From: Massospora cicadina
Taxonomy: Eukaryota > Entomophthoromycota > Entomophthoromycetes > Entomophthorales > Entomophthoraceae
Reading direction: 5' to 3'
NCBI GenBank assembly: GCA_022478985.1
Contig: JAKSZP010004179.1
Span: 62,001-126,000 of the forward strand
Length of the DNA: 64,000 nt
The notes under the pieces were generated by a model, which ran no database searches, had not been told where the DNA came from, and was given only the letters and a program-made list of their open reading frames with translations. Of this stretch, positions 46,773 through 59,931 are shown one piece after another. Made by a program: the position numbers and the translations under genes. The first letter of the stretch is position 1, and each line of letters starts with the position of its first letter.

Positions 46773-47186
46773 GATCAATTAGTTAAATTAATAATAAGGA
46801 TAAAATTAAACCTTTTTTCGACACCTCTGGAATCCAAGATCATCAAAAAGTCTGCATATAAGGATAAGGAAAAGTGATAGATACATTTGAGGAAGGTGAC
46901 AGATATGCCTACTGCACTACAATATGGATCTATAAGGGCCAAAATGGCGCTTTTATAATAAAGGGTGTTACGTGATTTTGTGCAAACAACACTTGATGTT
47001 ATATCATCATATATTACCAATGAAAGATTATCAATAGGGTTTATAAAAATTCTTAAGACCTAAATATTAGACTCAATCTTAATTATAAAAAAAACATGAG
47101 CCAGTTATTTAAATGTGATGTAGGGTTTAGTTTAAATGACTCAGACGTTCAAATCTTTTGATCCTAATATCTCTTTCAGTTACAGT
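46773..47186 (+). pseudogene. E: remnant gypsy integrase, right part and tail
   Basis: A frame reads FDQLVKL...FSTPLESKI near 46770-46840, matching Gyp1's LTDTLIKLQ...STSLAKKI where E's left half stops. The match fades after about 46900. R1 inserted at its right end. Confidence 0.5.
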
Positions 47187-47203
47187 TCTAATAGGGAAAC
47201 CCT

Positions 47204-49097
47204 ACTTCTCTTTAACCGCTCAAAGTCACTTTTGAGCGATTTTAAATTTAAGTTTATTTATCCACAGCCATCTGCCCAAACCTATTCTTTAATGTCCTTG
47301 GCTCTGCCGCCTGCCACCTCAGTGTGGGGCAGCAGTGCACCCCCACCTAGCGTTTTCCGCCCTGCAGGCAAGCGCGTTCGGACAGGTTCAAACAGCCCGC
47401 CTACTGCTTCCAACCGTTTTGTCCCCCCACGAGACCTAGCACTCCACCTGGCGCGCATCCACCCTTCTCGCCCCCATCCTCTCGCCCTCCCTCGCTCTGC
47501 TATTCGCTATTGCCTCAGAGTGGACTATGGACGTTTGTTCCCATATGCTGATAAGGCAATTATTGACCTAGCCACTACAGCCTTTGCGCCAGCTGGCTTT
47601 ATAGACTTCCGCCCTTTTAAGGGCTACTTTGACGTTGGGTTCCAATCTGAGGAGGATTCTGAAGCGGCAGCACAAACTCCTCTAATTTATAAAAAAACCC
47701 CATTCCCACAACCCGTACTCGCCTCCCTTCAGACACCACGCTAGTGGTATCCTTTGCAAATCTCCCATCCCACCTTCCACCCCAGGTTTTGTATGACCAG
47801 TTGGTCGCGGGGCTCATGGCTTATGGCACTCAGCCCAACCTCATCTTTGCCATTCCTTCTGGTGCAGAACGCCTTGCTGCTCCTCATGCAACAGCCACCA
47901 TCATACCACACCACCCTACCATAGCCCAACAAATCCCACCCCGCGCTAGTGTGGCTGCAGCACCTGATCATTTCTTTTAGCTCAGGTCGATAATGGTAGG
48001 CAGATTTGTTCCCTCTGCTTTGGCCTCGACCATGCAAAAAGAGCGTGCCCTAAGGCCAAATCTGCTGATGCAGCTTCTGAGCCCCCTCTGGAGGTTCAGT
48101 ATGGGGCGCTTTGCTGCCCCCTCCCACCCTCCAATCTCGTTCAGTGGGCCCACATGGAAAATCAGCCCCACCCAAAACCTCCATCCTCACTCTCCCACCT
48201 AAATCTACGCCAGCCAATCAGAGCAATGCTTGGACCAACATTCGTACCCAAGCAGCTGCCCATTCGCCCAATCCTAACCACTCAAATTTAAATGCCACTA
48301 TTCCAGTGAACCAAAATCCATGGGATCTATTGGCTGAAACTGACGAATCAGGTAATATCCTTATTAGTAAGCATACAGGTCAACCTCTCTGCCATGGAGA
48401 TTATGGTCAGGCAGAATTTTTCTTTCCCGACTTTGATGAAACCCCTACCCCTCGCCATTTTGCTCCTCTACCCAATACAACCCCCTTCCAAAGTGACCAC
48501 CAGCTCGCCTTAGCTGCGGTGGCCTCTCCTCATTGCCCAAAACTACGCACCGCGGTGGCCCAGTCAGTGGCTCAGCTCCAGCATGGCCTGCCCACCATCT
48601 TCTTCCCCCCTGACTTCCCTGAATCTCCCTGCAGTGACATCTCAAAATTATTTGATGATGCTGAAATTGCTGTTATGAATGTCGCAACACTTGCTTCATT
48701 TAACCCCTCAGCCAAAATCACCCGCCACAGTATCTCCCTTTTCACCCAACTTCCTGAAGCCCGCAAAGAAGCTGAAGTTCTCCTCGCAGCTTTTGTTGAG
48801 ACACTTTCCCTTCATTATCTTGATGCAGAAGTGGAAAACTCCTACTATGCTGACCTCAGCCCCCACTATGCAGATGCCCCAACGCCCTGGCTCTCTGCTC
48901 TGATCTGGTACTGCAACCAACACCCCTTGATTGAGGCGGGTCTTTCTGAAAACCAACCCCCCGACCCCTCCTCACCCTCTGCCATGGTGGGTTAAGCAGT
49001 TTCTGCTTCCCACCTGGTTAGTAGTTTGTTTTGCCATTTTGAGTGTTGTGATCAGTACTGTCCATCCCCTGGTCGGCATACCTCGAATAAATCGGAA
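47204..49097 (+). mobile_element. R1: ORF1-only retroposon
   Basis: This 1.9-kb element is flanked by a perfect 17-bp duplication, TCTAATAGGGAAACCCT (47187-47203 and 49098-49114), typical of LINE-driven insertion. Its 5' end (ACTTCTCTTT...CACTTTTG) resembles the LINE start. Its 3' end (TGTCCATCCCCTGGTCGGC...AATAAAT) resembles the LINE end. It codes for a CCHC protein but for no endonuclease or RT. A second, older copy lies at 58013-59919. Confidence 0.88.
47292..48995 (+). pseudogene. R1 ORF1-like protein with CCHC knuckle
   Basis: From the ATG at 47292 (MSLALPPATSVWGSSAPPP) the protein has a basic, proline-rich N-terminus and two fold-like blocks (RVDYGRLFPYADK...FKGYFDVGFQ and LVVSFANLP...LMAYGTQPNL). 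A CX2CX4HX4C knuckle follows at 48007-48048 (CSLCFGLDHAKRAC), then a C-terminal region of about 290 codons ending PSAMVG (48995). This order, two RNA-binding-like modules then a knuckle, mirrors LINE ORF1, but the sequence is clearly different. Frameshifts lie near 47690-47703 (A7C4 run), near 47975 and between 48050 and 48111. It presumably bound R RNA. Confidence 0.75.
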
Positions 49098-49114
49098 TCT
49101 AATAGGGAAACCCT

Positions 49115-51544
49115 TATAGCTCTCTAGTACATTTATCCGCTAGATTTACAACTTAATCCCTAATCATTTTTTGAATTATCATAATGATCATCATTGCATT
49201 CATAAAATCACTGTTAAGAATAAAGAACCTATCAAACCTATTATACCCAATTCTTGTATCATTGACAATTATATTTTTAGATTCATGCCAGTACTGTTTA
49301 GATTATGAGTCATTAACTATGTATACTTTGCAAATTTATTATAAACATAATATCACGTTACACACAAATTAAGTTTAATTCTACTATCCACTTGTGGATT
49401 AGTTGTACCTGAGGCAGTGGTTATCTTCAACGCTGAGTATTTGATATCAATACGTTATTCTGAAAACAGGACCTTTTTCATATAAGAATATCAACTAGGA
49501 AAAATGAGATAGAGTCCTCAGAGTGGGCTAGATCTGTTACATATCCCATAAAGGACCACAAACTACAGGCTCAAATGCGTTGGATTATATAGAGTAATTC
49601 ACTTATTGTACCTTGTGCTTACCACGTGGATCTTCCTCTTTCATAGTATTTTTTGTAATCTATGTGAGTGTCTCTTGACCCTATATGATAGACCCGTGCC
49701 TACTAATCTTGAACATGTGACTCAATGAAGAACCTGGGTTTATGATTGATGCAATCATTGCTTCCCAATCATCCTAGAGTTGCCTAAGGTATCTGTTATC
49801 GAGAATAGGTCATGAAGAATTATAAATGGCTTCATATCTTTAAAGGGTTGTTCCAATAACTAAGAGATAAATCAGAAGTTCCATGAAATTCTCTTTGATA
49901 AAGTAGGTCCTACTATATAAAGTTTACTTTAAGACATAATTATACATTGTTACCATAAAAAATTCCAAATTATAATCATTTGAGTTGAGTTAAGCCTTGT
50001 CCAAGCGTGGAGAGCAATATAACAGATAGTGACATGACTCTTGATGTTAAGAGGCAGACCAGTACAAGAATCCTAAATTTTTGGGACCCAATAGATAGTT
50101 AATTAAATTATGGAGTATCCTTAAAATTATTGATAAAAAGTAATTTGTGACATTACCAGGCAAACAGGTTACTTTTGGTCTGCAACAAGTTGTAAATACT
50201 TCTAAAGATAACACCTAAAACCCAACTAAGTAAAAATATATGAATTAATCAAATTTGGTCAAGTTTAAGGAATTTAAACCCCATAAATTTGATATTTTTG
50301 TCTCAAGGGATCTTTGTCAGGATATAAGCTACCCAAAAGAAGACTGGCTAAGTGAGCTGGGTCTCTAACACACAGTAAATGGCCCAGCATTCAAAGGGCT
50401 CAGATAAACCAGTAACTTATAGTTGGGGTGATAGAATGTTAATGTGAGTAGTATATCGGTCAAATACATACTAAAGCCCCATAAAAGCCAGAAGGGTGTT
50501 ATGGGGCAACTGAGGTCTTACTGGAAACATCCATAGATTAGAGAGGCAGGGAGTTCAACAACCCTTCAGAGGTTTGCAGATGGTTAGTATTATGAAAGTA
50601 TAATTTGAATAGTATATGAACATGAATCTGGAGATAGCGCCAAGTTTATTGTGGATTAGAAAACTATTTTTTGATAATGGCATCTATAAAGTTTATGACA
50701 GATTGGCAGACATGCTTGGGAAAGCCATGGTGTATGGATTACGCTATAATGCAGAAATCTATTGGGTTAATGGATTGGAATTTCCACTCCATAAGCATTT
50801 AAGTTAATCTGAAGATATCAGAATGCATTTCCAGGTATCATCAGTATAGGGAAAGAAAAAGGTTAGTTGTACTCCACGTTAAGGAATTCAGACCAGTTTT
50901 GTTTACCTTTATAAAGGAGAGAAAATTAAATAGATAAACTGGCAACTTATCTTAAGGAGGGATGCTGCCTTTATAGTGAGTTTTAGTAAAATAGTGAGGG
51001 AGCTTAGAGATTAGTGATCAGCTAAGCCTCTGTGAAGAACTCAAATTGGGCAGGCTGGGCTTGGCATGATGATGGGAGAAGCTTCAGAGAGCTCATATCA
51101 CATTGTAAAATTTTTATAATAAAACCACTGGATCAGAGAGGAATCCATTGGATACTATCTATCTTCAACAGATTTCAAAGTGAGGGTAAGCTATTATCCT
51201 CAGTTCCGCTGTAAACCATATTATTAACAAAACTTGTTAATTAACATCATTAGAAGTTTGGTTGATTTAATAGTTTGATATGTGATCCAGACTCTTTCAT
51301 CAACCTGAACTAACATAACGGTATATTAAAACTTATATAGGGTTTTGGGTGAAGTTTAGCGATTTCTTAAGGCTATTTAGTGATCTGGCAACCCTTGATG
51401 TGAGCCCAGGGATTTTGCTGGAGGAACATAGCTTGCTTCAACTCTCTGCACACCACTTAAAATAATTTCACAAGATTAGAAGAGGAAATAGTGGCAGTGA
51501 GGGAGCTTCTTTTGGAGCCAAGGTAGTAAACCACTGCTCATCCA
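49115..51544. other. AT-rich stretch, nothing recognised
   Basis: Only short open frames occur here (for example 49184-49372 and 50616-50807), without motifs. No repeat boundary is visible to me. Confidence 0.45.
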
Positions 51545-51599
51545 CCACGAGAGCTAGGTCATTATTTTAAATTTTAAATTTATTGCGAGGAAGGCCGAC

Positions 51600-54500
51600 C
51601 ATGGGATGGGCACTTCTGAATTTGACCCGAAGGAAACAAAACTTAGAACAGGGAAGGCACCCCAGAGAAGCGAAGCTATCTATTGTTTCCAGCGGGAATG
51701 CCACTTATGGGGAGGGGAGGGAACGTGTGAAGAAGCCGTAGCCACAATTGAACACGTGTGGAGGAAAGGGTCTGAGTTGATGAACCAAACTGAGAACCAG
51801 GAGGAGACCAGCTGTTGGTGACGCAGTGGGAGGTATCCAAACATCCACGCCTGAAAGTGGTCCACCAAATGAGACCGGAATCTGTGGACAGCTTCTGGGA
51901 GGGTGGGGGTGGAGCCTGCGATGGAATCTAAGACAATCGTGTGGATAGTCCACATGGCGATTGCAACCACCAGAGCATGGAGGGAGGGTGGAAGGAGGGA
52001 GGCCATTGATAAAGCAAACATATCTCTTGACAGACTGAAGGAATGTGTTTGTTCCTGGCCCAGCAGACGTTGAACTTCGCTCCATATTACTTTAGAGTTA
52101 GGACACTTCTCCAGGCGGTGGAACAGCGTTCCATACTGGCCACACATGACGAAGGATGAGTGTAAAGCATTAGAGCGCTCAGCTGTACGATACACCCACC
52201 TCAGGCAGCGCCACACATGGGACTGGATTTGAGGCTGCAACAGAGGATGGTATGCATATTTCCAGATATTTTTTTGGGTCTCAATGGAGTAAGGGATGTC
52301 CATCATGTCCAGGTAGTCCACCCTGTATAGGACATGGGGTCGAATGGGGATCACGCCATTGTGGATGGGTAGCCCATGTACCTCTTGTGTGAACTGAGGA
52401 GAGGGGCGGCCTATTCAGGTTGTATGTCTGCTAATACGAATTCTCCACTCAGCGCTCCGCACGGAGAGTAGGATTCGTTTGTAGTGGGTTTTAGTCCCGT
52501 GAGGACCTGTGGCCAATGTGTGTGAAGCGAGGTATTTTATCAGGGAGTGGGGGTTCAATGGATTGTTGAGGCCCAAGGCGCGGGAGAAGTTGGAGTGGGC
52601 CACGCGGGACCAGTGTTGGGAGGGGAGCGTAGGGGTGGCGACGGCCGCAATCCAGGTTCCCAGGATCTTGGCAGCATGGGCTTTGAAGTCAACCAGGCCC
52701 ATGCCACCATGATGTTGAGGGCCAAACATGACCTCTAGCCATACTGGTGGTGGGCGGCCAGACCAAAGCCATCCTTGCAGAAGGGCATACAAGGATTTGA
52801 AAAAGCTTGGGGAGAAGGGGATGGCGTGGGCTCCAAACCAGACTTTGGAGAGGAGCATAGAGAGGGCTAAAACAACCCTGCCAGTAAGGGAAGTAGGGTG
52901 GGCTCTGAGGGAGGCGATGCGCTTCATCACGTTGTCTATAATACAACTCTCCATTACTGCTGATGCTTACCCACCTGCCTCCACCCACACACCCAGATGG
53001 TGGACCAGCCCTATGGTAGGGCGTGGCACGAAGGGGAGCACCAGTGGGGTGGTGTGGGGTGAGCTGGGAGGGCGAGCACATGTGCGAGCAGATGGGCCAG
53101 GCTGGGAACTAGTTGCTGGGGCCCAGAAGTTCTGAGACTGACCAAGGAGGATATTTCATTTTTGGAAGCGTTCAGTGCCGCGTTACTTACCCGGGAATAC
53201 TCCTGGATGAGAGCTTCAAGTGCGCGTGCATCTTTATTATTAGACACCCAATTACACAGTCATCTGCAAACGCCATCATCTTGACTGGGGCTTGGCCTAG
53301 CACATGGACCCCAGTGAGTTGGGCATTCACGTTTCGAAGTAGTGGGTCAAGGCTGAAGTTGTATAAGCGTGGGCTAAGGGGGTCCCCTTGTTGCAAGCCC
53401 CTTTGAGGGCGTACTACTTCTGTTAGGAAGCCAGGGCCACGTACTACTATTGTTGCAGATTCCATAAGCAGCATCACCCAGTTGATGAAGCGAGGGGGTA
53501 AGCGGAACTGATGGAGGCAGGCCCTGAGGTATTCCCATTTTACTCTATCATAGAACTTCTGTTGGTCCAAGAATATAAGTGCCCCAGAGGCTGTGGACTG
53601 GCATGCGTTAGCCACAGAGTGCACATTGTCCCAAATCGACCTTCTGGGTATAAAAACCAAATTGTTCTGGGGAGATGGTGGCAGATGTTATAATCCCTAA
53701 ATGGTTAGCCATGATTTTAGTTAAAATTTTTGTATCCGTGTTAGTTAAAGAAATGGGGCGCCAGTTGGCTAAGTCTAGCTTGTCCCCTTTCTTGAAGAGT
53801 GTGATGGTGAAGGCCTCTTGTCCTCCTGGTTGGAGGCGCGTTTCCAGAAGGCTCTGGTTAAGTGAGGCAAGCAGTAGTGGGGATATATATTTGAAGTACT
53901 TTTATAGAATTCTTATGGAATGACATATGGGCCTGGGCAAATCCAGTTTGGTGCACCGCGAATGTCTGTCCATAGTTTGTTTGGAGTAATCAAATTCATT
54001 ATTTCCGGGTATCAGGAAACAGTGCGGATGTGAGTGCTGTTGAGAAATTTCGCCACTTCAGCTGGCTGAATTGGATCAGATCAATACAACTCAGAGTAAT
54101 ACTTTTGTAGCTTGATTGCCACTTCAGCTGGCGTATCTGAGATGGAATCATCCAATCTTTGCACCTTTGTGCAGGCCACACTCTGGCGTGGTGCAAAATA
54201 TTTTTAAAAAAATATGCGGTGCACTTGTCACCCTCTGTAATGCATTTGTCCCTGTACTGAACACAAACCCAATTTTTGTGTTGCCTTTAGAGCGTGTTGA
54301 GGTGGGCGGCTGCCTCTGCCCACTTCCAGCCCCATGAAGGGCTGTATCCTGTGGCTGGGATGTTGGACTCCAGGAGTGCCAACTCTGCCAGAGCGCGCGA
54401 GATGATGGCTGATGTGGATCATGAGCATCGGGAGGAGAGGTGGCGAGAGTGGCGGATGGTATCCTCTTTGAAGGCTGCCCATGTGGAGATAGGGTCCGCG

Positions 54501-55328
54501 CAAAATGGTGCAACAAACTCTTTTGCCAAAGTTGCTTCTTCCACCCAAGGAGAAAATCCTGGCGATGCAAGTTTGGGAGGGTAGAGTTTGCACCAATGTG
54601 GGGCCTTAGCGACTGTGACAGGTAGGCTATAGGTTATTGAGACCAGCTGGTGGTCAGAGAATTCAACTTTCGTTGTTTAGAAGCAGGAAATGTGATGTTG
54701 GAATTTCGCCAGCGAAAAATAAGGTCTATGCAGGTCATGGACCTTAATTGGCCATTTTGGACATGGGGTCGCATCATGGTTTGAGCAGTGGGGCTTGCTG
54801 CGGCAGCGCATCCATTAACCAAAGGGTGGCCTTTAGAATGCGAAGTTCTACGTGACACTGGGGGCGTGGGAGGAGGAAGGCCAACGGTCCGTTGGTGTGT
54901 TTAGCCAACATTTCATATCGCCAACTATGAAAGGGTCTGGGGGTAACGGGAGGGATTTGACTGATGAGAAAAATTCTCAACGTTCTCATGCATAGGTTGG
55001 GGCATAGATGTTGATGATAGCATGTGCCACATTGGCCCACGAGAAAGTGACAATGAGGACTCACCCATTAGGGAAGGATTCTGACAATAAAAATTTGAAT
55101 AAATTGTTTTTCTAAACTAGCACCCCACAGTGCTCTGACCAAAAGGATAGGGATGGGAGGAGCATGGTTTTCCAAGCATCCTCAGAACCTCGCAGACAGT
55201 GAGACTCCGGGATGGCCAGAATATCCATGGGTAAATTTTTTTTGTAAAAAACTCAGTTTCCTAGCCCAGGACGGCAAGGCCTTGAGTCCAGAGATATTCA
55301 ACGTCCCTAAAGTGAAGGTTTCCCCCAT
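51600..55328 (-). pseudogene. LINE3 ORF2: endonuclease, RT, C-terminal CCHC
   Basis: The ATG at 55328 lies 22 nt inside ORF1. The endonuclease is in 55328 to about 54600, with several shifts. RT shows DQQKFYDRVKWEYL, GLQQGDPLSPRLYNF and FADDCVIG (53660-53187), keeping the catalytic Asp pair. The C-terminal half is open in two long pieces (52954-52415 and 52354-51680). The CCHC near 52150 has lost its first Cys (SSFVMC). The exact stop is uncertain. Confidence 0.9.
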
Positions 55329-56746
55329 CTCACCTTAGGTGCGAGGGGGTGGGCACCCAGTCCCACTAGCCTCCTCTAGATCCCCATGGGCCTTCATGGC
55401 AGCGCGGGTGTTTGCAGCAACGCTATTGGTAGTTTTGTTGATTTTAGCAGAAAGGTTCAAATTGGCTTTTGCCTTCACTTTTGTTTCCTCAACGTCAAAC
55501 AAATTTTTTGCAGTGCGGATGAGTTTGGTGCACCAACAATCAAGTCAAAAAAAATCTTTCAGGTAGGTTGGACCCCAAGTCAGTTTTGACAAGAGCTTGG
55601 GTGCAAAGATCAGGTGAAATCAAATCACCCATCAGATTCTTAGATTGGGTGGCTCAATCGGCATGGGATTCCCAATCTAATTGGTTGATGAATTCCTGAG
55701 TTGCTTCCACCGCGAAGGTTTTGGTGTCCTCCTGGCATTGGGAGTGTGGGATAGCGGTGGTGACTTTAGCTGCTTCCTTGGCCGCGGCCCTGCGGGCCTG
55801 CTTGGCCTTCTTCCACTCTTGCGGGGAAATAGGTTTTACCAGTAGGTAGCAGCCTTGTGCTCCCCACAGGAAAGTTTCTTTGGTGCTTGCGGTTGGTTCA
55901 TAGTGCGCCTCTCCGCTGGCCATGGCCGCCGAGGGGTGCTCTTGTAATGTGATGCCCTCCTTGGTGGGGCATGCATGTGCCTTATGGCCAAACGCGTCAC
56001 AGTGGGTGCAGATGGGGGGCGCGCTGTCCACGGTTACCCGAAAGGGTGGGTGGTAAGCCCTTCAATATTGATATATGTGGAGTGTAGGATCTGGGTTAGG
56101 TCCTTAGCAATCTCCTTATTTGGGGTTAGAACTGTGATGGCTTTGCCAGTGCACAGGTGTGGCATCAGTGTAAAGCGTTGCATCTTGAAAGATTGTATTT
56201 CGCCAAAAAAGGTTTGACCATCTTTCAGGTGCTGCTCCAAAATGGCACATTTTACCATAGCAGGCAAAAAGTCAAATGTGAGGAAAACTTGGTTGGATTT
56301 TGTCCATCTGGTACGTTTGGTTTTGATGAACCGTTGCCCTTCAGGGAGGTCAATCACTACGCGCACTGCAGCAGCTTCATCTGCTGCCTCCTTGTTTTTG
56401 AAACCGAGGTCCAGCCAACCATGTGACATGGAGTGAGGTGCGATGTACACTGCAGTTGGAAAAAAAGTGTGCACATCCCCACAAAATTTTTCCCATAGAG
56501 CTGTTTGTTGGATGTTCAGAAATACATGGACTCCATATTCCACCAACAAGAGTGTTTGGGAGTGTGGCGTGTTGATGTACTGGTTGCATCATGCTTGACA
56601 AGTGAGGATTTCTGGGGAAATAGTGACCACCAGTTTTTTTTATTTTTTTCTATTCTGCCAGTTTCTCCGGGGCGTTTTCAAACGTTTTAGACTGTGGGCC
56701 TACCAACTGCTCCTCTTAACTTACTTGCCCAACTGCTACCTGACAT
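55307..56746 (-). pseudogene. LINE3 ORF1, RNA-binding protein with CCHC knuckle
   Basis: The protein starts MSGSSWASK at 56746 and has the RRM-like block LEQHLKDGQTFFGEIQSFKM (near 56220) and the knuckle CTHCDAFGHKAHAC (near 56010-55970). It ends at the stop 55307-55309. The block 56549-56034 (171 codons) is open. Breaks lie near 56680, 56034, 55654 and 55480. Confidence 0.88.
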
Positions 56747-56861
56747 GGGCGCAGACTAATCTCCTCTGTGATATTATCAAACTAGAATCAGACTTGATCT
56801 GAATAAGTTGCAGAAGGTGATTGCAACGAGAGAGAAAAGTTTCCATGAGAGCTAGGTCATT

Positions 56862-57996
56862 GATCTGAGAAAGGGGCTCTCATGGATAGGGCCCCTTCTT
56901 GTTCCATTAGGAGTATCACTCATATTCCAGCTGAAGGGGCTGGACAATAGGACTTTATAAATATTCCAATATACGTTTGTCTCATGAAGTACACATTTAA
57001 TCTGGTAAGCATTTCTTATATATAAATAATCCCTAAAAATTGAAAATATTGAGATTACCATCCCACAAGAATTTTTTAAACTCTACTTTAGAGGTTGACA
57101 CATAAAAACCTTGGACTTTATCAAAAGGCATATATGCTATATATATGTGTGATACTTTAAACAATAGATGTTCAATATTGACACCAGGCACCTTTGGGCT
57201 CTAAAGAAAATATGACCACTTCAAGTAAAAAATTTCCTATTGAAATCTTGTTGGATACTCTAAATTGGATTATCTTTAGATATTGTGTTAGTCCATATGA
57301 TCAGGGGCCATTTTATGGACCACTAAATTATTTCTTTCCTGGATATTAGGTGTTATGCTTTGCCCTAGTTTAGTTAAAGTCTTGAATTTAGGTTTATAAT
57401 TTATATATTATAGTCTTGACATAGATAATGTTGCTAATAATATCATTTTATTTCTATTATTAAAGCTTTATTGGGCTTAAATCAAAATCATTATAAAAAA
57501 TTTATTGACCAATGTTTCTTCAGGCTTAAGGATAAAATAACTTATACTACTATATCATAAAGCGTTGAGAAATTATCTATAGTAACAACAACTTTACAAC
57601 AAGAAACTTAGGATATATTGTCCCGTTAGTGATTCACTAGCTGATGAGATATGGAAGGATGCCCTACCCAAACTGATAATATCTTGCTATCATATATGAG
57701 GTTATCAAGTCCTCAACTCACCTATTCTTCCCATTCAACAACCTTATGCTGCTATGAATTACTATCTAGTTTCTTCCTAATGAGAAATAATGAAATCAAT
57801 TAACTGTGTTACCATTAGTGACTTCAGTTTAGCCAAAAATGATGATTCCTGATCTAATCTAACTCTGAGCCTGGACTGTGACATTAACTCATACACTTTA
57901 AATCTACTTTCGCCATAACACATGTTATTTGCCTTTTATTCATTTTAATCAATTTCCCTGGTACTTTAAATAGTACCATCTTTTTACTTAGAAGTC
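56862..57996. other. AT-rich stretch, nothing recognised
   Basis: No open frame or repeat that I can identify. It separates LINE3 from R2. Confidence 0.45.
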
Positions 57997-58012
57997 ATTT
58001 AAAATCCTGAAA

Positions 58013-59919
58013 ACATTTCTTTCCTCTTACATTTTTTGAGTGATTTTTGAAAACCTGTTAATTTTTTATTACTAACTCTACTGCATCAGATTTCCATTTA
58101 TGTCCTTGGATCCCTCACCTGCTGTCCCAGTGTGGGGCAGTGGTGCTCCACCTGCTAGCATTTATCGCCTTTCAGGTAAATGCGTGAAAATGAGATCATC
58201 CAGTCCGCCAAATTTTTCTGGGTGATATTTCCCTCCAAGGGACTTAGCACTGCACAACGCTTAAGTCCACCCCAGCAGCCCCCACCCCCTAGCCCTACCT
58301 AGATCTATTTTCCACTTTTGCCTCCGCATCAAATACAGACGTCCCTTCCCATATGCTGACAAGGTGATTTTTGAGCTGGAAACAGCCACTTTGCACCAGC
58401 AGGTTTTATCAACTTCTTCCCTTACAAGGGCTATTTTGATATTGGCTTCCCCACTGAACAGGATGTGACAGCTGCAGCAGCTAAGCTTTTAATTTACAAA
58501 AACACACCCATGATCACCTATCAAACACGTCTTTAATGATACCACGCTTGTGGTGACCTTTACAAACCTTCCATCACAACTTCCCCCACATACACTCTAT
58601 GAGGAGTTAAATTCAGGGCTGTCCACTTATGGCACAGACCCCAGCCTCCAATTCCTTGTCCCAAGTGGTGCTGAGCGCTTAATGACACCTCAGGCAATGG
58701 CCACTATTACCCTCACCAGCTAAACATGGCCCAGTAGAACCCACCATGTGCATATATCCCATCTGCATCAACCATTTCTTTTGGGATTGCACTGACAACG
58801 GTTTAACAATTTGCCCCTCTGCCATGAGATGGACCATGCAAAAAACTATTTCATTACAATAGAAACCCTGTGAACATTGCCACCTCCACTCATGAGGCCA
58901 TACCAACAGCACTTTGAATGGGGATTTTGGTTTTCCCCACCCCCACAGGCCATGCGCTCGTTGAATCAGAAGCATAAACTAGCAACACAAGCCCAAGACA
59001 TCCAATTTACACCCATGACAACCATTCAGGAACAAATTTGGACCCTAATTCAATCCAAAAAATTTTCCTCCCTAAAACTTACCCAAACCAAGCCACTCTT
59101 CACCTAATCATTCCTACTCAACCAAAATCCCTGGAAATTATTGAATGAAGTGAACAAATCTGGTGAAATTGTCTCACCGGTGAATTTCCCAATTAATTAG
59201 AACAATATCTGAATTCATACTTTGATGCCCTACTTCCACCCAAACAAAATGTCCCCAAACCCAATGCTACCCCTTTCCTGACCAACCATCAGCTAGGCAA
59301 AGCTGCGGTGGCTTTGCCCAAAAGTAGCCATTTCTGCAAATCCTGGCAGCTTTATCACTGAATTGAAAGAAGAGCTGCATATCACCAGGTTCCCCCCAAT
59401 TTCCCTGCTGTTGCAAAAGAACAAATCACCTGACTCAATGAAGCTGCAACCACCGCCGTCAAGCATGTCACTTAACTGGCAGATTTTTCCTCATCCACAT
59501 GCATCACCAGAGCAAACATTGCAAAATTTGCCCAGCTTCCCGACGTCTGCATCCAAGCTGAACACCAGGTTGCCAAGCTCATAGAGGCTATGCTATAGGC
59601 TCAAATTGTCAGTAACAAACTCAACAATTATCTATTTGACCTCAACCCTCATCCCACAGATGCCTTAACCCCCTTACGCTCTGCATTGATCTGCCTCTTC
59701 AATGCTGAGCCTGCTGATGATCCTCCTGATCTTCTCTCCCGCTATGCCATGGTGGGATAAGCGGCATGTCGCTGTGCCCTGGTAGGTTATTTTCTCGTTT
59801 TTTGTGTGTCTCACTGCTTGTTTCAGGCGGTTGATTCATATTTTCTGGTTTGCTTAGTTGTAGTTTCTGTTTCAGTAATGTCCGTCCCCTGTTTGGTATA
59901 CCTTGAATAAATTTTAATT
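58013..59919 (+). mobile_element. R2: second, older copy of the ORF1-only retroposon
   Basis: It is collinear with R1 from ACATTTCTTTCC to the tail TGTCCGTCCCCTGTTTGG...AATAAATTTT. A 12-bp duplication, ATTTAAAATCCT, lies at 57997-58008 and 59920-59931; the exact left boundary is uncertain by a few bases. It is more mutated than R1. Confidence 0.82.
58100..59760 (+). pseudogene. R2 ORF1-like protein, degraded
   Basis: MSLDPSPAVPVWGSGAPPA at the start and NDTTLVVTFTNLP, QNPWKLLNEVNKSGEI and YAMVG at the end follow R1 step by step. The knuckle near 58747-58790 has lost at least one ligand. Stops and frameshifts are frequent. There is no sign of a downstream polymerase gene. Confidence 0.78.
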
Positions 59920-59931
59920 ATTTAAAATCCT

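Larger units (their letters stand above)
51564..56842 (-). mobile_element. LINE3: full-length non-LTR retrotransposon
   Basis: This 5.3-kb element starts on the minus strand with ACTTTTCTCTCTCGTTGC and ends in AATAAATTTAAAATTT. A 19-bp duplication with one mismatch (CCAYGAGAGCTAGGTCATT) lies at 51545-51563 and 56843-56861. Reading frames are well preserved. Confidence 0.95.

Noticed and set aside
47136..47291. Use of the upstream ATG at 47136 as the R1 protein start
   Set aside because: The first 68 bases lie outside R1, before its target duplication ends, and R2 shares only the ATG equivalent to 47292.
52509..52738. Plus-strand ORFs rich in Gly, Arg and Ala
   Set aside because: They are shadows of LINE3 ORF2, which runs on the minus strand with recognised motifs.
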